Shown in pieces: positions 1-6,566 of a stretch of DNA of 11,006 nt (position 1 is its first letter; the number at the start of each line of letters is the position of its first letter). Under the pieces are notes generated by a model. It did no database searches. It saw nothing but the letters and a program-made list of their open reading frames with translations, and was not told where the DNA came from. Origin of the DNA: JAIVJN01 sp036732565 (GTDB lineage Bacteria; Acidobacteriota; Vicinamibacteria; Vicinamibacterales; UBA2999); the NCBI GenBank assembly GCA_036732565.1, contig DAINCF010000224.1, positions 1 through 11,006 on the forward strand. The letters run 5' to 3'. The position numbers and the translations under genes are program-made.

Positions 1-1550
1 GCGCCGACGAGGAGCACCACCGTGACGCCGATTTCAGCGACCACGAGGGCGCGTCGCACCCGGCTCGCGTGGTGTCCAGAGAGCGGCGCGCCGTCCTTCA
101 GTGCCGGCGCGATTGCCGCGGAACTGCCTCGAAGGCCCGGAAGCGCCACGCCGATGATGGTGACCAAGAGCGCCAGGGCCACCGCAAAGGACACGACGCG
201 GGCGTTCACGTCCACTTCGTGCAATCGAGGAATGTCCGACGGAGCAAACGCGATCGTGGCACCCAGCGACCATGCCGTGAGGACGACTGCCACCAGCGCG
301 GTCAGCACCGCGCACAGTGCGGTCTCCGCCAGATGCTCTCGTACGATGCGTGTCCGGCCGGCGCCGAGCGCCAGTCGAATGGCCATCTCGCGCGCGCGCG
401 CAGCGCGACGCGCAATCGCGAGACTCGCCACGTTGGCGCAGACGAGCAAGAGCAAACCAAACACGGCGCCGAACACGAGCAGGAGCTCGGTGCGGCTCGA
501 GCGCACCAACTCCTCGCTCAGCGGCACCAGCCGAACGCTCCACTCGGAGTTCGTACGCGGATGATCGGCAGCGAGGCGTGCGGCGAGGATCTCCATCCGT
601 TCCGTCGCGGCTTCACGCGACAGCCCAGGCTTCAGACGACCGACGACGCGCAAGAAGCGGAAATCCCGAGGCGGGCCGTCGGGAAAGCGCGCGCCACGAT
701 ACGCCTCGCGAATATCCCAAGGTGTCCAGAAGGCTGCGCCAACGTCCGGAACGGCAAAGTCGGCAGGCATGACTCCCAGAACACGCCAGTCGCGACCTTC
801 AACGTGGACCGTTCCTCCGACCACCGTGGGATCTGCGCCGAGGCTCTGCCACAGACGATGACTGAGAACGAGGAGCGGCTCCTGGCCGCCAGTCCTGCCG
901 GACGCGATCGACGGCTGACCCAGGTACTCGTGGTCCGCGAAGGTCCGCCCCAAGAGGGGCGCGCGGCGGAAGACCTCGAAGAAGCCTTTCGTAACTTGGA
1001 CACCCGTGACCGGCGCACTGCCATCCCGGCCACGCAGCGTCGCCGAGGCGGTCCACCACGCGGTGAGCGCCTCGAACGCCTCGTTGTGTGCGACCCAATC
1101 GTCGACGTTGCCGGGCGATGGCCCCTCACGCACACGCTTCTGCGGAACGCTCGACTCCCAGACCATGACCAGCTGTTCCGGGCTGCCATATGGCAAGGGT
1201 TTCAGGATTACTGCGTTGACCAGCGCGAACAGCGTCGTCGTTGCCGCAACGCCGAGACCGAGCAGCAGAGACACCGTCAGCGTGAATCCAGGTGCGCGCA
1301 TCAGCGATCGAAGCGCTCGTGCGAGGTCATGCCCGGTGCCGATGGCGAGATCCCACATCAGCGAGAGCCACGTCGCCGCCACTGCACCTCGGCCTCGCGC
1401 ACGAGCCGCGTCCAGCAGCAGCTGCGCGTCTTCCTGTATCTCTCGCTCCTCCTGCGGACCCCTGCGGCGAAGCAGCCAGAGCAGTCGGCTGTACCCACGC
1501 ATGCCTCGCTTGCCCTGAGCGGCGTCGAAGGGCGACGAAGGCGGCTTCAT
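1..1550 (-). CDS. ADOP-family (MacB/FtsX-like) ABC transporter permease, 3' end beyond the window
   Basis: The reading frame is open from an ATG at 1550 to base 1 (516 codons visible) and the C-terminal part lies off the left edge. Residues 20-75 form a charged helical prefix. Residues 76-125 carry the MacB-type periplasmic core start (LARALRSLMRAPGFT, then a first membrane helix, then VILKPLPYGSPEQLV). A periplasmic region runs to about 350. The first FtsX domain begins at about 355 with membrane helices near 355-380, 405-430 and 455-475, and the cytoplasmic motif AREMAIRLALGAGRTRIVREHL at 386-407. The link ALKDG then the helix ALVVAEIGVTVVLLVG at 501-516 leads into the second half, as in duplicated acidobacterial orphan permeases. 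Such proteins are inner-membrane components of MacB-like export or stress systems whose ATPase is often encoded elsewhere; none is visible here. The ATG overlaps the PadR stop codon (ATGA), so translation is probably coupled. Residues 6-13 come from a dispersed repeat, so the ATG at 1502 is an alternative start. The substrate is unknown. Confidence 0.9.
   Translation of the reverse strand, partial: MKPPSSPFDAAQGKRGMRGYSRLLWLLRRRGPQEEREIQEDAQLLLDAARARGRGAVAATWLSLMWDLAIGTGHDLARALRSLMRAPGFTLTVSLLLGLGVAATTTLFALVNAVILKPLPYGSPEQLVMVWESSVPQKRVREGPSPGNVDDWVAHNEAFEALTAWWTASATLRGRDGSAPVTGVQVTKGFFEVFRRAPLLGRTFADHEYLGQPSIASGRTGGQEPLLVLSHRLWQSLGADPTVVGGTVHVEGRDWRVLGVMPADFAVPDVGAAFWTPWDIREAYRGARFPDGPPRDFRFLRVVGRLKPGLSREAATERMEILAARLAADHPRTNSEWSVRLVPLSEELVRSSRTELLLVFGAVFGLLLLVCANVASLAIARRAARAREMAIRLALGAGRTRIVREHLAETALCAVLTALVAVVLTAWSLGATIAFAPSDIPRLHEVDVNARVVSFAVALALLVTIIGVALPGLRGSSAAIAPALKDGAPLSGHHASRVRRALVVAEIGVTVVLLVG
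1512..1533. repeat. Dispersed GCCCTGAGC-N4-TCGAAGGGC repeat inside the permease start
   Basis: The plus strand reads GCCCTGAGC, then GGCG, then TCGAAGGGC, an imperfect dyad with GCCCT/AGGGC ends. Short elements of the type CCCTGAGC..GTCGAAGGG are widely dispersed in many high-GC bacterial genomes (general knowledge, not searched here). On the minus strand it encodes permease residues 6-13 (SPFDAAQGK), between the two candidate start codons at 1550 and 1502. Confidence 0.55.
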
Positions 1551-1909
1551 GCGCGTCCCGGCTTGCGCAGGGCCCGGCTCGCACGTGCGTGGTCGACGAT
1601 CGCTTCCAGGCGCCGGACCTCGCCACTCAGCGCACGCTTCCCAAGGGGCGTGAGCGCAAAGTATCGCCGCCGCTCGTCATCGTCACTCGGTCGCTTCTCT
1701 GACTCCGCGATCAAGTCGAGACCTTCGAGCTCGCGGAGGGTTCCGTACAAGGCTGCCGGCCACACGCGGACATGTCCATCCGTGCGGGCAGCGACTTCCT
1801 GCATGATGCTGTATCCGTGACGCGGGCCATCAGCGAGGGCCAGCAGAATATGCAGGACCTTGGGCTTCAACGGCAGCAGGCGATCGACGCTTCGCGGTCT
1901 GTCCGACAT
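1547..1909 (-). CDS. PadR-family transcriptional regulator (first cassette)
   Basis: This 120-residue protein is a typical short PadR winged-helix regulator. The helix-turn-helix core starts with LPLKPKVLHILLALADGPRHGYSIMQEV (12-39), continues with PAALYGTLRELEGLDLI (51-67), and has a wing of basic residues followed by RRRYFALTPLGKRAL (80-94). A C-terminal helix follows for dimerisation. PadR proteins usually repress their own operon and are released by a ligand. I chose the ATG at 1909 because GAGGTG lies 9 bases upstream and because PadR homology begins just after it; the frame is open further upstream but without family sequence. The TGA at 1547-1549 overlaps the ATG of the ADOP permease, so the regulator and permease form one translationally coupled unit. 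The ligand is unknown. Confidence 0.93.
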   Translation of the reverse strand: MSDRPRSVDRLLPLKPKVLHILLALADGPRHGYSIMQEVAARTDGHVRVWPAALYGTLRELEGLDLIAESEKRPSDDDERRRYFALTPLGKRALSGEVRRLEAIVDHARASRALRKPGRA

Positions 1910-1965
1910 GTGTGGTCGCACCTCGGTTTCGAGCGCAGCGCGCGATCGGGGGGTGTAGCGACGAC

Positions 1966-1984
1966 TATATATCATTCGGTATAC
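1966..1984 (-). promoter_or_regulatory. Possible promoter/operator of the first PadR-permease operon
   Basis: An AT-rich island in otherwise GC-rich DNA lies 57-75 bases upstream of the PadR start. On the minus strand it reads GTATACCGAATGATATATAG. TATACC-N4-GATATA forms an imperfect dyad (TATA ends, 10 of 16 positions symmetric) at 1968-1983, and TATATA could serve as a -10 box. No good -35 box is visible. It resembles the AT-rich operators bound by PadR proteins and would suit autoregulation. Confidence 0.4.
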
Positions 1985-1998
1985 AGACTGGAGCGTTA

Positions 1999-2865
1999 CT
2001 ACGAGGGTCCGGCTTCCAGCACGGCGTCGAGCCATTCCTCGATCTGCTCCCAGACCGCCGGTCGGAGCGACTCATTGTGGCCAGCTCCTGGGACGAGAAT
2101 GAGCTGCTTGGGGCCGCCCAGTGCGTCGAACACGCGACGGGAATGATCGGGCGGTGTCTCGACGTCGTCGGCGCCGTGAATCAGGAGGACCGGGACGCGA
2201 ATGCGCGCCGCGGCTCGCACGGCGCTGACGGCGTCCACTTCGAACCGTCCTTGCTGCTCCGCCACCTCGAACGCGCGCGCGATGACCCCGGACGTGAAGA
2301 ACCACGGCGCCCGCTGCGTGGCGACGGTCAGCAGATCCGAAAAGGTTTCAGCGGCGATCACGGCACTAACGCGCGCGTCTGTTGCCGCATACTGCAGGGC
2401 GACCGCTGCGCCGAGAGACGTGCCAAGTAGGACGATCGGCCCCTCCGCCCCGGTATCGACGATGCGCCGGAGGTCTTGGATTTCGTGGAATCCGTAGGTA
2501 CACGCGTCGCCGTCCGACTCGCCGTGCGCGCGGCTGTCGAAGGCGAGCACATCGAACCCGCGCTGCCCAAGGCGGTCGATGGCTTCGACACTGGTGCTGC
2601 GATTGTCGGCGATCCCATGCAGGTAGACGACCGTGCCGACGCGGACGGGACGTGGCGTCTGGCAGGTCCATCCCTTGAGCGTGACGCCCGCGCCAGCGAT
2701 CGCGGTGTCGCGACACAACGGTGGTGCCTGAATCGCAACACGCCGCCGAATGGGATGCAGCAGCCCACCGGCCCCGAGGGCGGGGAGTTGCAACTGGGCA
2801 ACGGCCGCACCGACAAGGACTACGGCACCGACTCCCGCGCCGATGGCACGCCAGCGATCGATCAC
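1999..2865 (-). CDS. Membrane-anchored alpha/beta hydrolase (serine hydrolase, ABHD17/BEM46-like)
   Basis: This 288-residue protein starts at a GTG; the next upstream in-frame codon that matters is a stop, so a longer form is excluded. Residues 7-35 form a hydrophobic N-terminal segment that is either an uncleaved anchor or a signal peptide. The alpha/beta hydrolase fold follows: oxyanion motif HGIADN (83-88), FDSRAHGESDG (109-119), nucleophile elbow GTSLG (148-152, Ser150), acid in HGADD (230-234, probably Asp234) and histidine in GAGHN (His263). The catalytic triad is therefore complete. The family includes esterases, thioesterases and peptidases, and the substrate cannot be told from sequence. 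It lies 89 bases upstream of the first PadR gene on the same strand, but the AT-rich island between them suggests that the two are transcribed separately. No strong Shine-Dalgarno sequence precedes the GTG. Confidence 0.88.
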   Translation of the reverse strand: MIDRWRAIGAGVGAVVLVGAAVAQLQLPALGAGGLLHPIRRRVAIQAPPLCRDTAIAGAGVTLKGWTCQTPRPVRVGTVVYLHGIADNRSTSVEAIDRLGQRGFDVLAFDSRAHGESDGDACTYGFHEIQDLRRIVDTGAEGPIVLLGTSLGAAVALQYAATDARVSAVIAAETFSDLLTVATQRAPWFFTSGVIARAFEVAEQQGRFEVDAVSAVRAAARIRVPVLLIHGADDVETPPDHSRRVFDALGGPKQLILVPGAGHNESLRPAVWEQIEEWLDAVLEAGPS

Positions 2866-2933
2866 TTCAACCGGAATGGACGCCGATCACGTGGGCCGGG
2901 TTCCTTGGAGCGCGTTGCGAGATTACCGGTAGC

Positions 2934-3023
2934 GTACGTAGCGCAGGCCTTCAGGCCTGCCAAACGAGGCGGGTGCGGCCGGCTCTCTCCGTTGAGGCAG
3001 GCCTTCAGGCCTGCGCGACGTAC
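2934..3023. repeat. Inverted pair of REP-like palindromes (90 bp element)
   Basis: Two copies of the 18-bp palindrome GCAGGCCTTCAGGCCTGC lie at 2943-2960 and 2997-3014. Each can fold into an 8-bp stem with a TC loop. The flanks are also shared in inverted orientation: 2934-2961 and the complement of 2996-3023 match at 27 of 28 positions. The element is therefore a large inverted repeat around a GC-rich 34-base centre, like the paired REP/BIME elements mobilised by RAYT transposases. No such transposase is in the window. The element sits downstream of the second PadR operon and upstream of the hydrolase gene, where it could also act as a transcription barrier. Confidence 0.8.
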
Positions 3024-3059
3024 AATTTTCGCAACGTGTTCCAGTGGTCCGCCGGTCGA

Positions 3060-4436
3060 TCAGGCGTAGCGGAACAGCGGCGGAAAGACGCAGAGGACGA
3101 ACGCCGCCCAGACCGAGTAGACGGGCAGGTAGGCGGTTTGCCAGCGCTCGAGGGCGACGAACGGAGCGCGGCCGCGCATGAAGCGCGCGTAGAGCCACGC
3201 CGAGCCGGTGAGGTTGATCAGCAGGATCAGATTTTCACCGAGCGCCGCCACGCGGTTCGGCGTGAAGCCGAACTCCGTGATGCGCGAGGCGATGGCGGCG
3301 AGCGCCAGCGTGTCCACCGCGAGCGCGCTGACGATCAGCAGCAGCTGCAGCGCGTCGAACAAGCCGGGCGGCGCCTCCGGATCGCGCGCCGAAGCGGCAT
3401 AGAGGACGAGGCCGACCACCAGCACGAGCAGCAGGTCGAACGCGATCAGCACGTTGCGCTCGATGTCGATCGGGCGCCTCGTCCAGGCCATCGCCGCCAG
3501 GAACACCAGGAGCAGGAGCGTGAAGAGCGGCGTGAACAGGCGCGTCAGCACCGGCGCCATGTTCTCGACGACGCTCTGCTTCGCCTCCACCAGCCACGAG
3601 GCGACGACCACCGCGGCCATGGCGCCGCAGGGAACCAGCCATCCCTGGGCAACCCATTCGGCGTCCACGCCGATGGATTTGAACATCATCATCGTGAACA
3701 TCATGAGCACCGCGCCGCCGAGCGCGATGAGCACGTAGTAGATAAACAGCTCGCCGGAGAAGCGGACGAAGTCCATGCGCGCGTGTTCCGCGAACCAGTG
3801 GCCGGCGGCGTAGGCGATGCCGACCACCAGCCAGAGCGCGATCGGGAGGTGGAGCGCCACCAGCACCTGCGTATCGCTGCCTTGCGCGAAAGGAAAGGCG
3901 TTGACGATGAAGGCGGCGGCCAGGAAGACCGCGGCAAGCGCGAAGCCGGCAGCGGCGGCGAGGCCGCGTTTCCAGGCGAAATAGGCAGTGAGCGGTGGCA
4001 GCACGAAGAAGCTGGCGTTTCGCGCGTAGAACGGTTCGTTGCCGTCGCCGCCGAGGCGGACACCGAACAGCTCTGGCAGCTTGATGGCGGCCGCCGCGGT
4101 GAGCGCCATCGCGAAGGCCACGAGCATCTCCGTGCGGCGCGCGGTTGGGGAGGTGTCGGCATCGCCCGGCACCATGACGAGCTGTTTCCACAGCCGGTCG
4201 GAGTGCTCGCGCGCGAACTCGCGCGAGACGGCGTCGAGACTGCCCATGCGCTTGACGGCGACGAGGAACGCCTCGTCGCTGGCGAGGCCGGCCTCCGTGA
4301 GCGAGGCGACCTGGTCGCGCAGGTGGGCTTCGAGCTCGTCGACGTCGCGACCGTGAATGGTGCGGCGGCGGCGCAGGTAGCCGCGCCACTGGGCGATCTG
4401 TTCCTCGAGTGGCGCGTGATCGGCGAAGGCGGTCAT
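3060..4436 (-). CDS. Polytopic membrane protein with permease-prefix/HAAS-like N-terminus and DUF4153-like C-terminus
   Basis: This is a 458-residue protein. Residues 8-85 form a soluble helical domain (LEEQIAQWRGYLRRR, DVDELEAHLRDQV, GLASDEAFLVAVKRMGS) typical of the prefix found on PadR-linked permeases and HAAS-domain proteins. About ten hydrophobic segments follow (near 104-124, 142-156, 160-180, 190-212, 229-252, 266-284, 302-317, 329-349, 362-385, 401-420 and 436-455). The end (GFTPNRVAALGENLILLINL at 390-409, then RWQTAYLPVYSVW) resembles DUF4153 proteins. The start ATG overlaps the stop of the upstream PadR gene by ATGA. PadR genes are regularly coupled to such membrane proteins, which suggests a signal-responsive membrane function. 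No transport or enzymatic activity can be assigned from what is seen. Confidence 0.85.
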   Translation of the reverse strand: MTAFADHAPLEEQIAQWRGYLRRRRTIHGRDVDELEAHLRDQVASLTEAGLASDEAFLVAVKRMGSLDAVSREFAREHSDRLWKQLVMVPGDADTSPTARRTEMLVAFAMALTAAAAIKLPELFGVRLGGDGNEPFYARNASFFVLPPLTAYFAWKRGLAAAAGFALAAVFLAAAFIVNAFPFAQGSDTQVLVALHLPIALWLVVGIAYAAGHWFAEHARMDFVRFSGELFIYYVLIALGGAVLMMFTMMMFKSIGVDAEWVAQGWLVPCGAMAAVVVASWLVEAKQSVVENMAPVLTRLFTPLFTLLLLVFLAAMAWTRRPIDIERNVLIAFDLLLVLVVGLVLYAASARDPEAPPGLFDALQLLLIVSALAVDTLALAAIASRITEFGFTPNRVAALGENLILLINLTGSAWLYARFMRGRAPFVALERWQTAYLPVYSVWAAFVLCVFPPLFRYA

Positions 4437-4771
4437 ACCGGGCAGGATTTCATCCAGATGCGGTGCAGCGTTCGATCGACGACTTGCCAGCGGCGACGCT
4501 CGGCCTCGAGCTGGGTCTGGCCCTTCTTGGTGAGCCGGTAGTACTTCCGCTTACGGCCGCTTTCGGCGGTGCCCCAGCGGGCGGCGACCATGCCGTGGCG
4601 TTCGAGGCGGTGCAGGACGGGATAGAGCATGCCGTCGGTCCACTGCAAGTGCCCGCCGGAGAGCTCGCCGACGCGCTTGATGATGGCGTAGCCGTAGCTG
4701 TCGCCCTCGGCGAGGATCGCGAGGACCAGCGGAGTCGCAGAGGCGGCGACGAGATCCTTGCCGACGTCCAT
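4433..4771 (-). CDS. PadR-family transcriptional regulator (second cassette)
   Basis: This 112-residue protein shows the PadR winged-helix pattern: LVAASATPLVLAILAEGDSYGYAI (7-30), then LQWTDGMLYPVLHRLERHGMV (42-62), then the wing GRKRKYYRLTKKGQ (72-85) and a C-terminal helix. The ATG at 4771 fits the family start. Longer in-frame starts (up to 4822) would lie inside or upstream of the promoter and are unlikely. No Shine-Dalgarno sequence is present, and the start lies 10 bases after the -10 box, so the mRNA is probably leaderless or nearly so. The stop overlaps the start of the membrane-protein gene (ATGA). It probably represses its own operon through the dyad in its promoter. It is not a close copy of the first PadR protein: only scattered family residues are shared. 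Confidence 0.94.
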   Translation of the reverse strand: MDVGKDLVAASATPLVLAILAEGDSYGYAIIKRVGELSGGHLQWTDGMLYPVLHRLERHGMVAARWGTAESGRKRKYYRLTKKGQTQLEAERRRWQVVDRTLHRIWMKSCPV

Positions 4772-4781
4772 GCGTAGCAGC

Positions 4782-4810
4782 GTTATACATTGTGATTCTA
4801 TGTATGTCAA
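4782..4810 (-). promoter_or_regulatory. Sigma-70-type promoter with embedded PadR operator dyad
   Basis: On the minus strand TTGACA (4810-4805) is followed after exactly 17 bases by TATAAC (4787-4782). The spacer region contains the perfect inverted repeat ATACAT-N9-ATGTAT (4785-4805), which overlaps both boxes. PadR proteins classically bind ATAC/GTAT-type or ATGT/ACAT-type dyads in their own promoters, so this is a strong candidate autorepression operator. The predicted transcription start, about 4775, is only a few bases before the ATG at 4771. Confidence 0.82.
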
Positions 4811-4859
4811 CACGCCACGCACGGGGTCCGGCTCTTCAGATGCTCCGCTCGTCTAGCCG

Positions 4860-5495
4860 TCAGGCGCGCAGCCCAACGAAGCAGATGGCGTTGCCGTCCA
4901 GGTCGCGGACGATGAAGTCGCGTCCGCCCCAGGGTTGCGTCTTGAGCTTTTGCTGGAGCGTGACGCCGACCGCCGTGTATTCGGCGTAGAGCGCCTTGAC
5001 GTTCTCCACTTCGACGAAGGCCATGATCAATCCGTCACGGTCATGCGTGCCGATGGCCAACACGGGCTCGTGCACGAACTTCAGATGCACGCAGGCGCCG
5101 TCACGGGAGACGGCGCCGTAAAACGGGGGATGCCCGTGCAGGAAGTCGATCGAGAAGCCCAGCGTGTCTCTGAAGAACTCGGCGGATGCCTTGACGTTGG
5201 CGACGAAGAGGACCGGCAGGGCGCGCATCAGTCGAGGCGTGGGCGGGACCGGTCTCGTCGACGCTGACCGGTTGGCGACGGCGGTCTTCAGCGCCGTCCA
5301 GCTCGCATGGCCCGCCTCCACCGCGATGATCTCCTGCGCTTCTCTGAGCGGGAATGGGAGCGCGAGCGCCTGACGATCGGTCAAGGTCTGGTAGCGGGCG
5401 AGGCCACGGATGCGCCCACCGACCGAGTGATTGCCCTCGCGGTGCCAGCGAACGAGTTGTTTCGCCTGCTTCTTGTAATTCTCGAGCTGAGACAT
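4860..5495 (-). CDS. VOC-superfamily (bleomycin-resistance/glyoxalase-like) protein with N-terminal helical domain
   Basis: The C-terminal domain (about residues 92-209 of 211) is a vicinal-oxygen-chelate fold of the bleomycin-resistance type: ALPVLFVANVKASAEFFRDTLGF, then YGAVSRDGACVHLKF, a second half with LIMAFVEVENVKALYAEY, and ending RDFIVRDLDGNAICFVG. His137 occupies the usual first ligand place, but the usual C-terminal glutamate is not seen, so drug or ligand binding is as likely as metal catalysis. Residues 1-72 form a separate helical region (YKKQAKQLVRWHREGN, then LREAQEIIAVEAGHASWTALK) like the N-terminus of some ankyrin-repeat proteins. I chose the ATG at 5495 because GGGAGG lies 8 bases upstream; the GTG at 5501 would leave only 2 bases. 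It is probably cytoplasmic. The substrate is unknown. Confidence 0.87.
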   Translation of the reverse strand: MSQLENYKKQAKQLVRWHREGNHSVGGRIRGLARYQTLTDRQALALPFPLREAQEIIAVEAGHASWTALKTAVANRSASTRPVPPTPRLMRALPVLFVANVKASAEFFRDTLGFSIDFLHGHPPFYGAVSRDGACVHLKFVHEPVLAIGTHDRDGLIMAFVEVENVKALYAEYTAVGVTLQQKLKTQPWGGRDFIVRDLDGNAICFVGLRA

Positions 5496-5522
5496 AGACA
5501 CACCCTCCCTACAGTGGCTGCG

Positions 5523-5565
5523 GTAGGTGGGCCGTGCCCTTTCGGCTGGAGCCGGTGCGCCCTAC
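5523..5565 (-). promoter_or_regulatory. Possible branched RNA structure upstream of the VOC gene
   Basis: In the 211-base gap between the dehydrogenase and VOC genes, outer arms GTAGG (5565-5561) and CCTAC (5527-5523) enclose two hairpins. These are CGGCT-CC-AGCCG (5554-5543) and GGGC-ACG-GCCC (5539-5529), so a three-way-junction-like fold is possible. It lies 27 bases upstream of the VOC start. It could be a leader structure or the end of the dehydrogenase transcript; no T-run follows. Elsewhere in 5496-5706 I see no gene. Confidence 0.3.
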
Positions 5566-5706
5566 GGATGGAGGTGTGATGTGTAGATGTGCCTGATCGT
5601 CGTGAACAGCCGGTCAGACCCTCCCGTAGCGCGGCTGAATGGTAGTTGGTGAGTCCCGCTAGCGTCAACCCGAGCTCTGCCCCTCAGCGAACTGCAGGTT
5701 ACGCGC

Positions 5707-6498
5707 TCAGTCGACGATCGCTCCACCACTCAGGTTGACGACCGTGCCCGTCATCGCGCTGGCCTGGTCGGACGCCATGAACACGGCCACGTTAGCCAGC
5801 TCCGCCAGTGTGGTCAGGCGTCGGAGGTGCGTCATGCTCTCGTGGCGCGCTTGATACTCGGCTTGGGTGAGGCCCGCGGTGTGGGCGTAGCGCTCGAAGT
5901 TTTCGCGGATCGTTCCCGTCTCTGGCATTGCGTTCGGCATCAGACACACCACTCGGACCCCCTGCGGTGCGAGCTCCGCGGAAAGGGTGCGGGTCAGGGA
6001 GACGACCGCGGCAAACGCCGGCGCAATGCCACCGACGTTCGAAAATGCCATGCGAGACGGCGTGCCGGTGATCGTCAAGATCACGCCGGATCGCCTCGCG
6101 ACCATCCGGCGCGCCGCAATCCGCGCCGTGAGGAAATGCGCCCGCGTATAGGTCGTAATGGGAAGCGCAAACTGCTCTGCCGAGAGCTCCAGAAGCGGAG
6201 CCTTCTGCGGCAACGCGTTGGAGATCCCGATTGCGCTGAAGGAGATGTCGATGGCCCCGGCCTTCGCCGCGACGCCGCCGACGTATTTTTCCACCGCCTG
6301 CTCGTCAAGGGCATCGACCTGCGCTGCCTCGGCAACTCCACCGCGCCCGATGACGTCGGCAGCGACCATTTCCACCTTGCGAAGATTGCGTCCACTCAGA
6401 AAAAGCTTCGCGCCCTCGCGAGCGAATGCGCGCGCGACAGCGCCACCAACGTCCCCTCCGGCTCCGTAGATCATCGCGACCTTGTCCTTCAGCATCAT
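5707..6498 (-). CDS. Short-chain dehydrogenase/reductase (SDR)-like protein, divergent active site
   Basis: This 263-residue protein has the SDR Rossmann pattern: MMLKDKVAMIYGAGGDVGGAVARAFAREGA (1-30) with glycine motif GAGGDVGG (12-19), SGRN (35-38), a D-I-x-F-S-A-I-G segment (84-91) where classical SDRs have NNAG, and the strand VILTITGTPS (139-148). The end (AVFMASDQASAMTGTVVNLSGGAIVD) is typical of SDRs. The classical YxxxK pair is missing: the aligned segment is GGIAPAFAAVVSLTRTL, with Ile158 and Phe162 in place of Tyr and Lys. Oxidoreductase activity by the usual mechanism is therefore doubtful, although nucleotide binding is likely. The ATG at 6498 follows AAGGAG by 6 bases; a second ATG comes next. 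It is transcribed divergently from the sigma-factor gene. Confidence 0.88.
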   Translation of the reverse strand: MMLKDKVAMIYGAGGDVGGAVARAFAREGAKLFLSGRNLRKVEMVAADVIGRGGVAEAAQVDALDEQAVEKYVGGVAAKAGAIDISFSAIGISNALPQKAPLLELSAEQFALPITTYTRAHFLTARIAARRMVARRSGVILTITGTPSRMAFSNVGGIAPAFAAVVSLTRTLSAELAPQGVRVVCLMPNAMPETGTIRENFERYAHTAGLTQAEYQARHESMTHLRRLTTLAELANVAVFMASDQASAMTGTVVNLSGGAIVD

Positions 6499-6566
6499 CT
6501 CTGGCTCCTTGTTCCGTGCCCGGATCGTCCGAGCCGTCAAACGATGCAGACACCACGACGTCGAGA

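Noticed and set aside
69..1820. 583-codon open frame on the plus strand
   Set aside because: It runs antisense to the ADOP permease and PadR genes, its product is rich in Arg and low-complexity sequence with no recognisable domain, and the opposite strand gives clear family sequence. It is a high-GC shadow.
2721..4541. 606-codon open frame on the plus strand
   Set aside because: It is antisense to the DUF4153-like membrane protein and is dominated by Glu, Arg, Gln and His, as expected for the complement of hydrophobic coding sequence. Part of it is simply the translated REP element.
5381..5668. 95-codon open frame on the minus strand covering the gap upstream of the VOC gene
   Set aside because: It overlaps the VOC coding start in another frame, has no recognisable domain and no good ribosome site. 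The VOC start with GGGAGG at 8 bases is better supported.
5496..5706. Possible integron attC or attachment site next to the VOC gene
   Set aside because: VOC genes are common cassette cargo, but no paired RYYYAAC/GTTRRRY core sites or integrase could be found.
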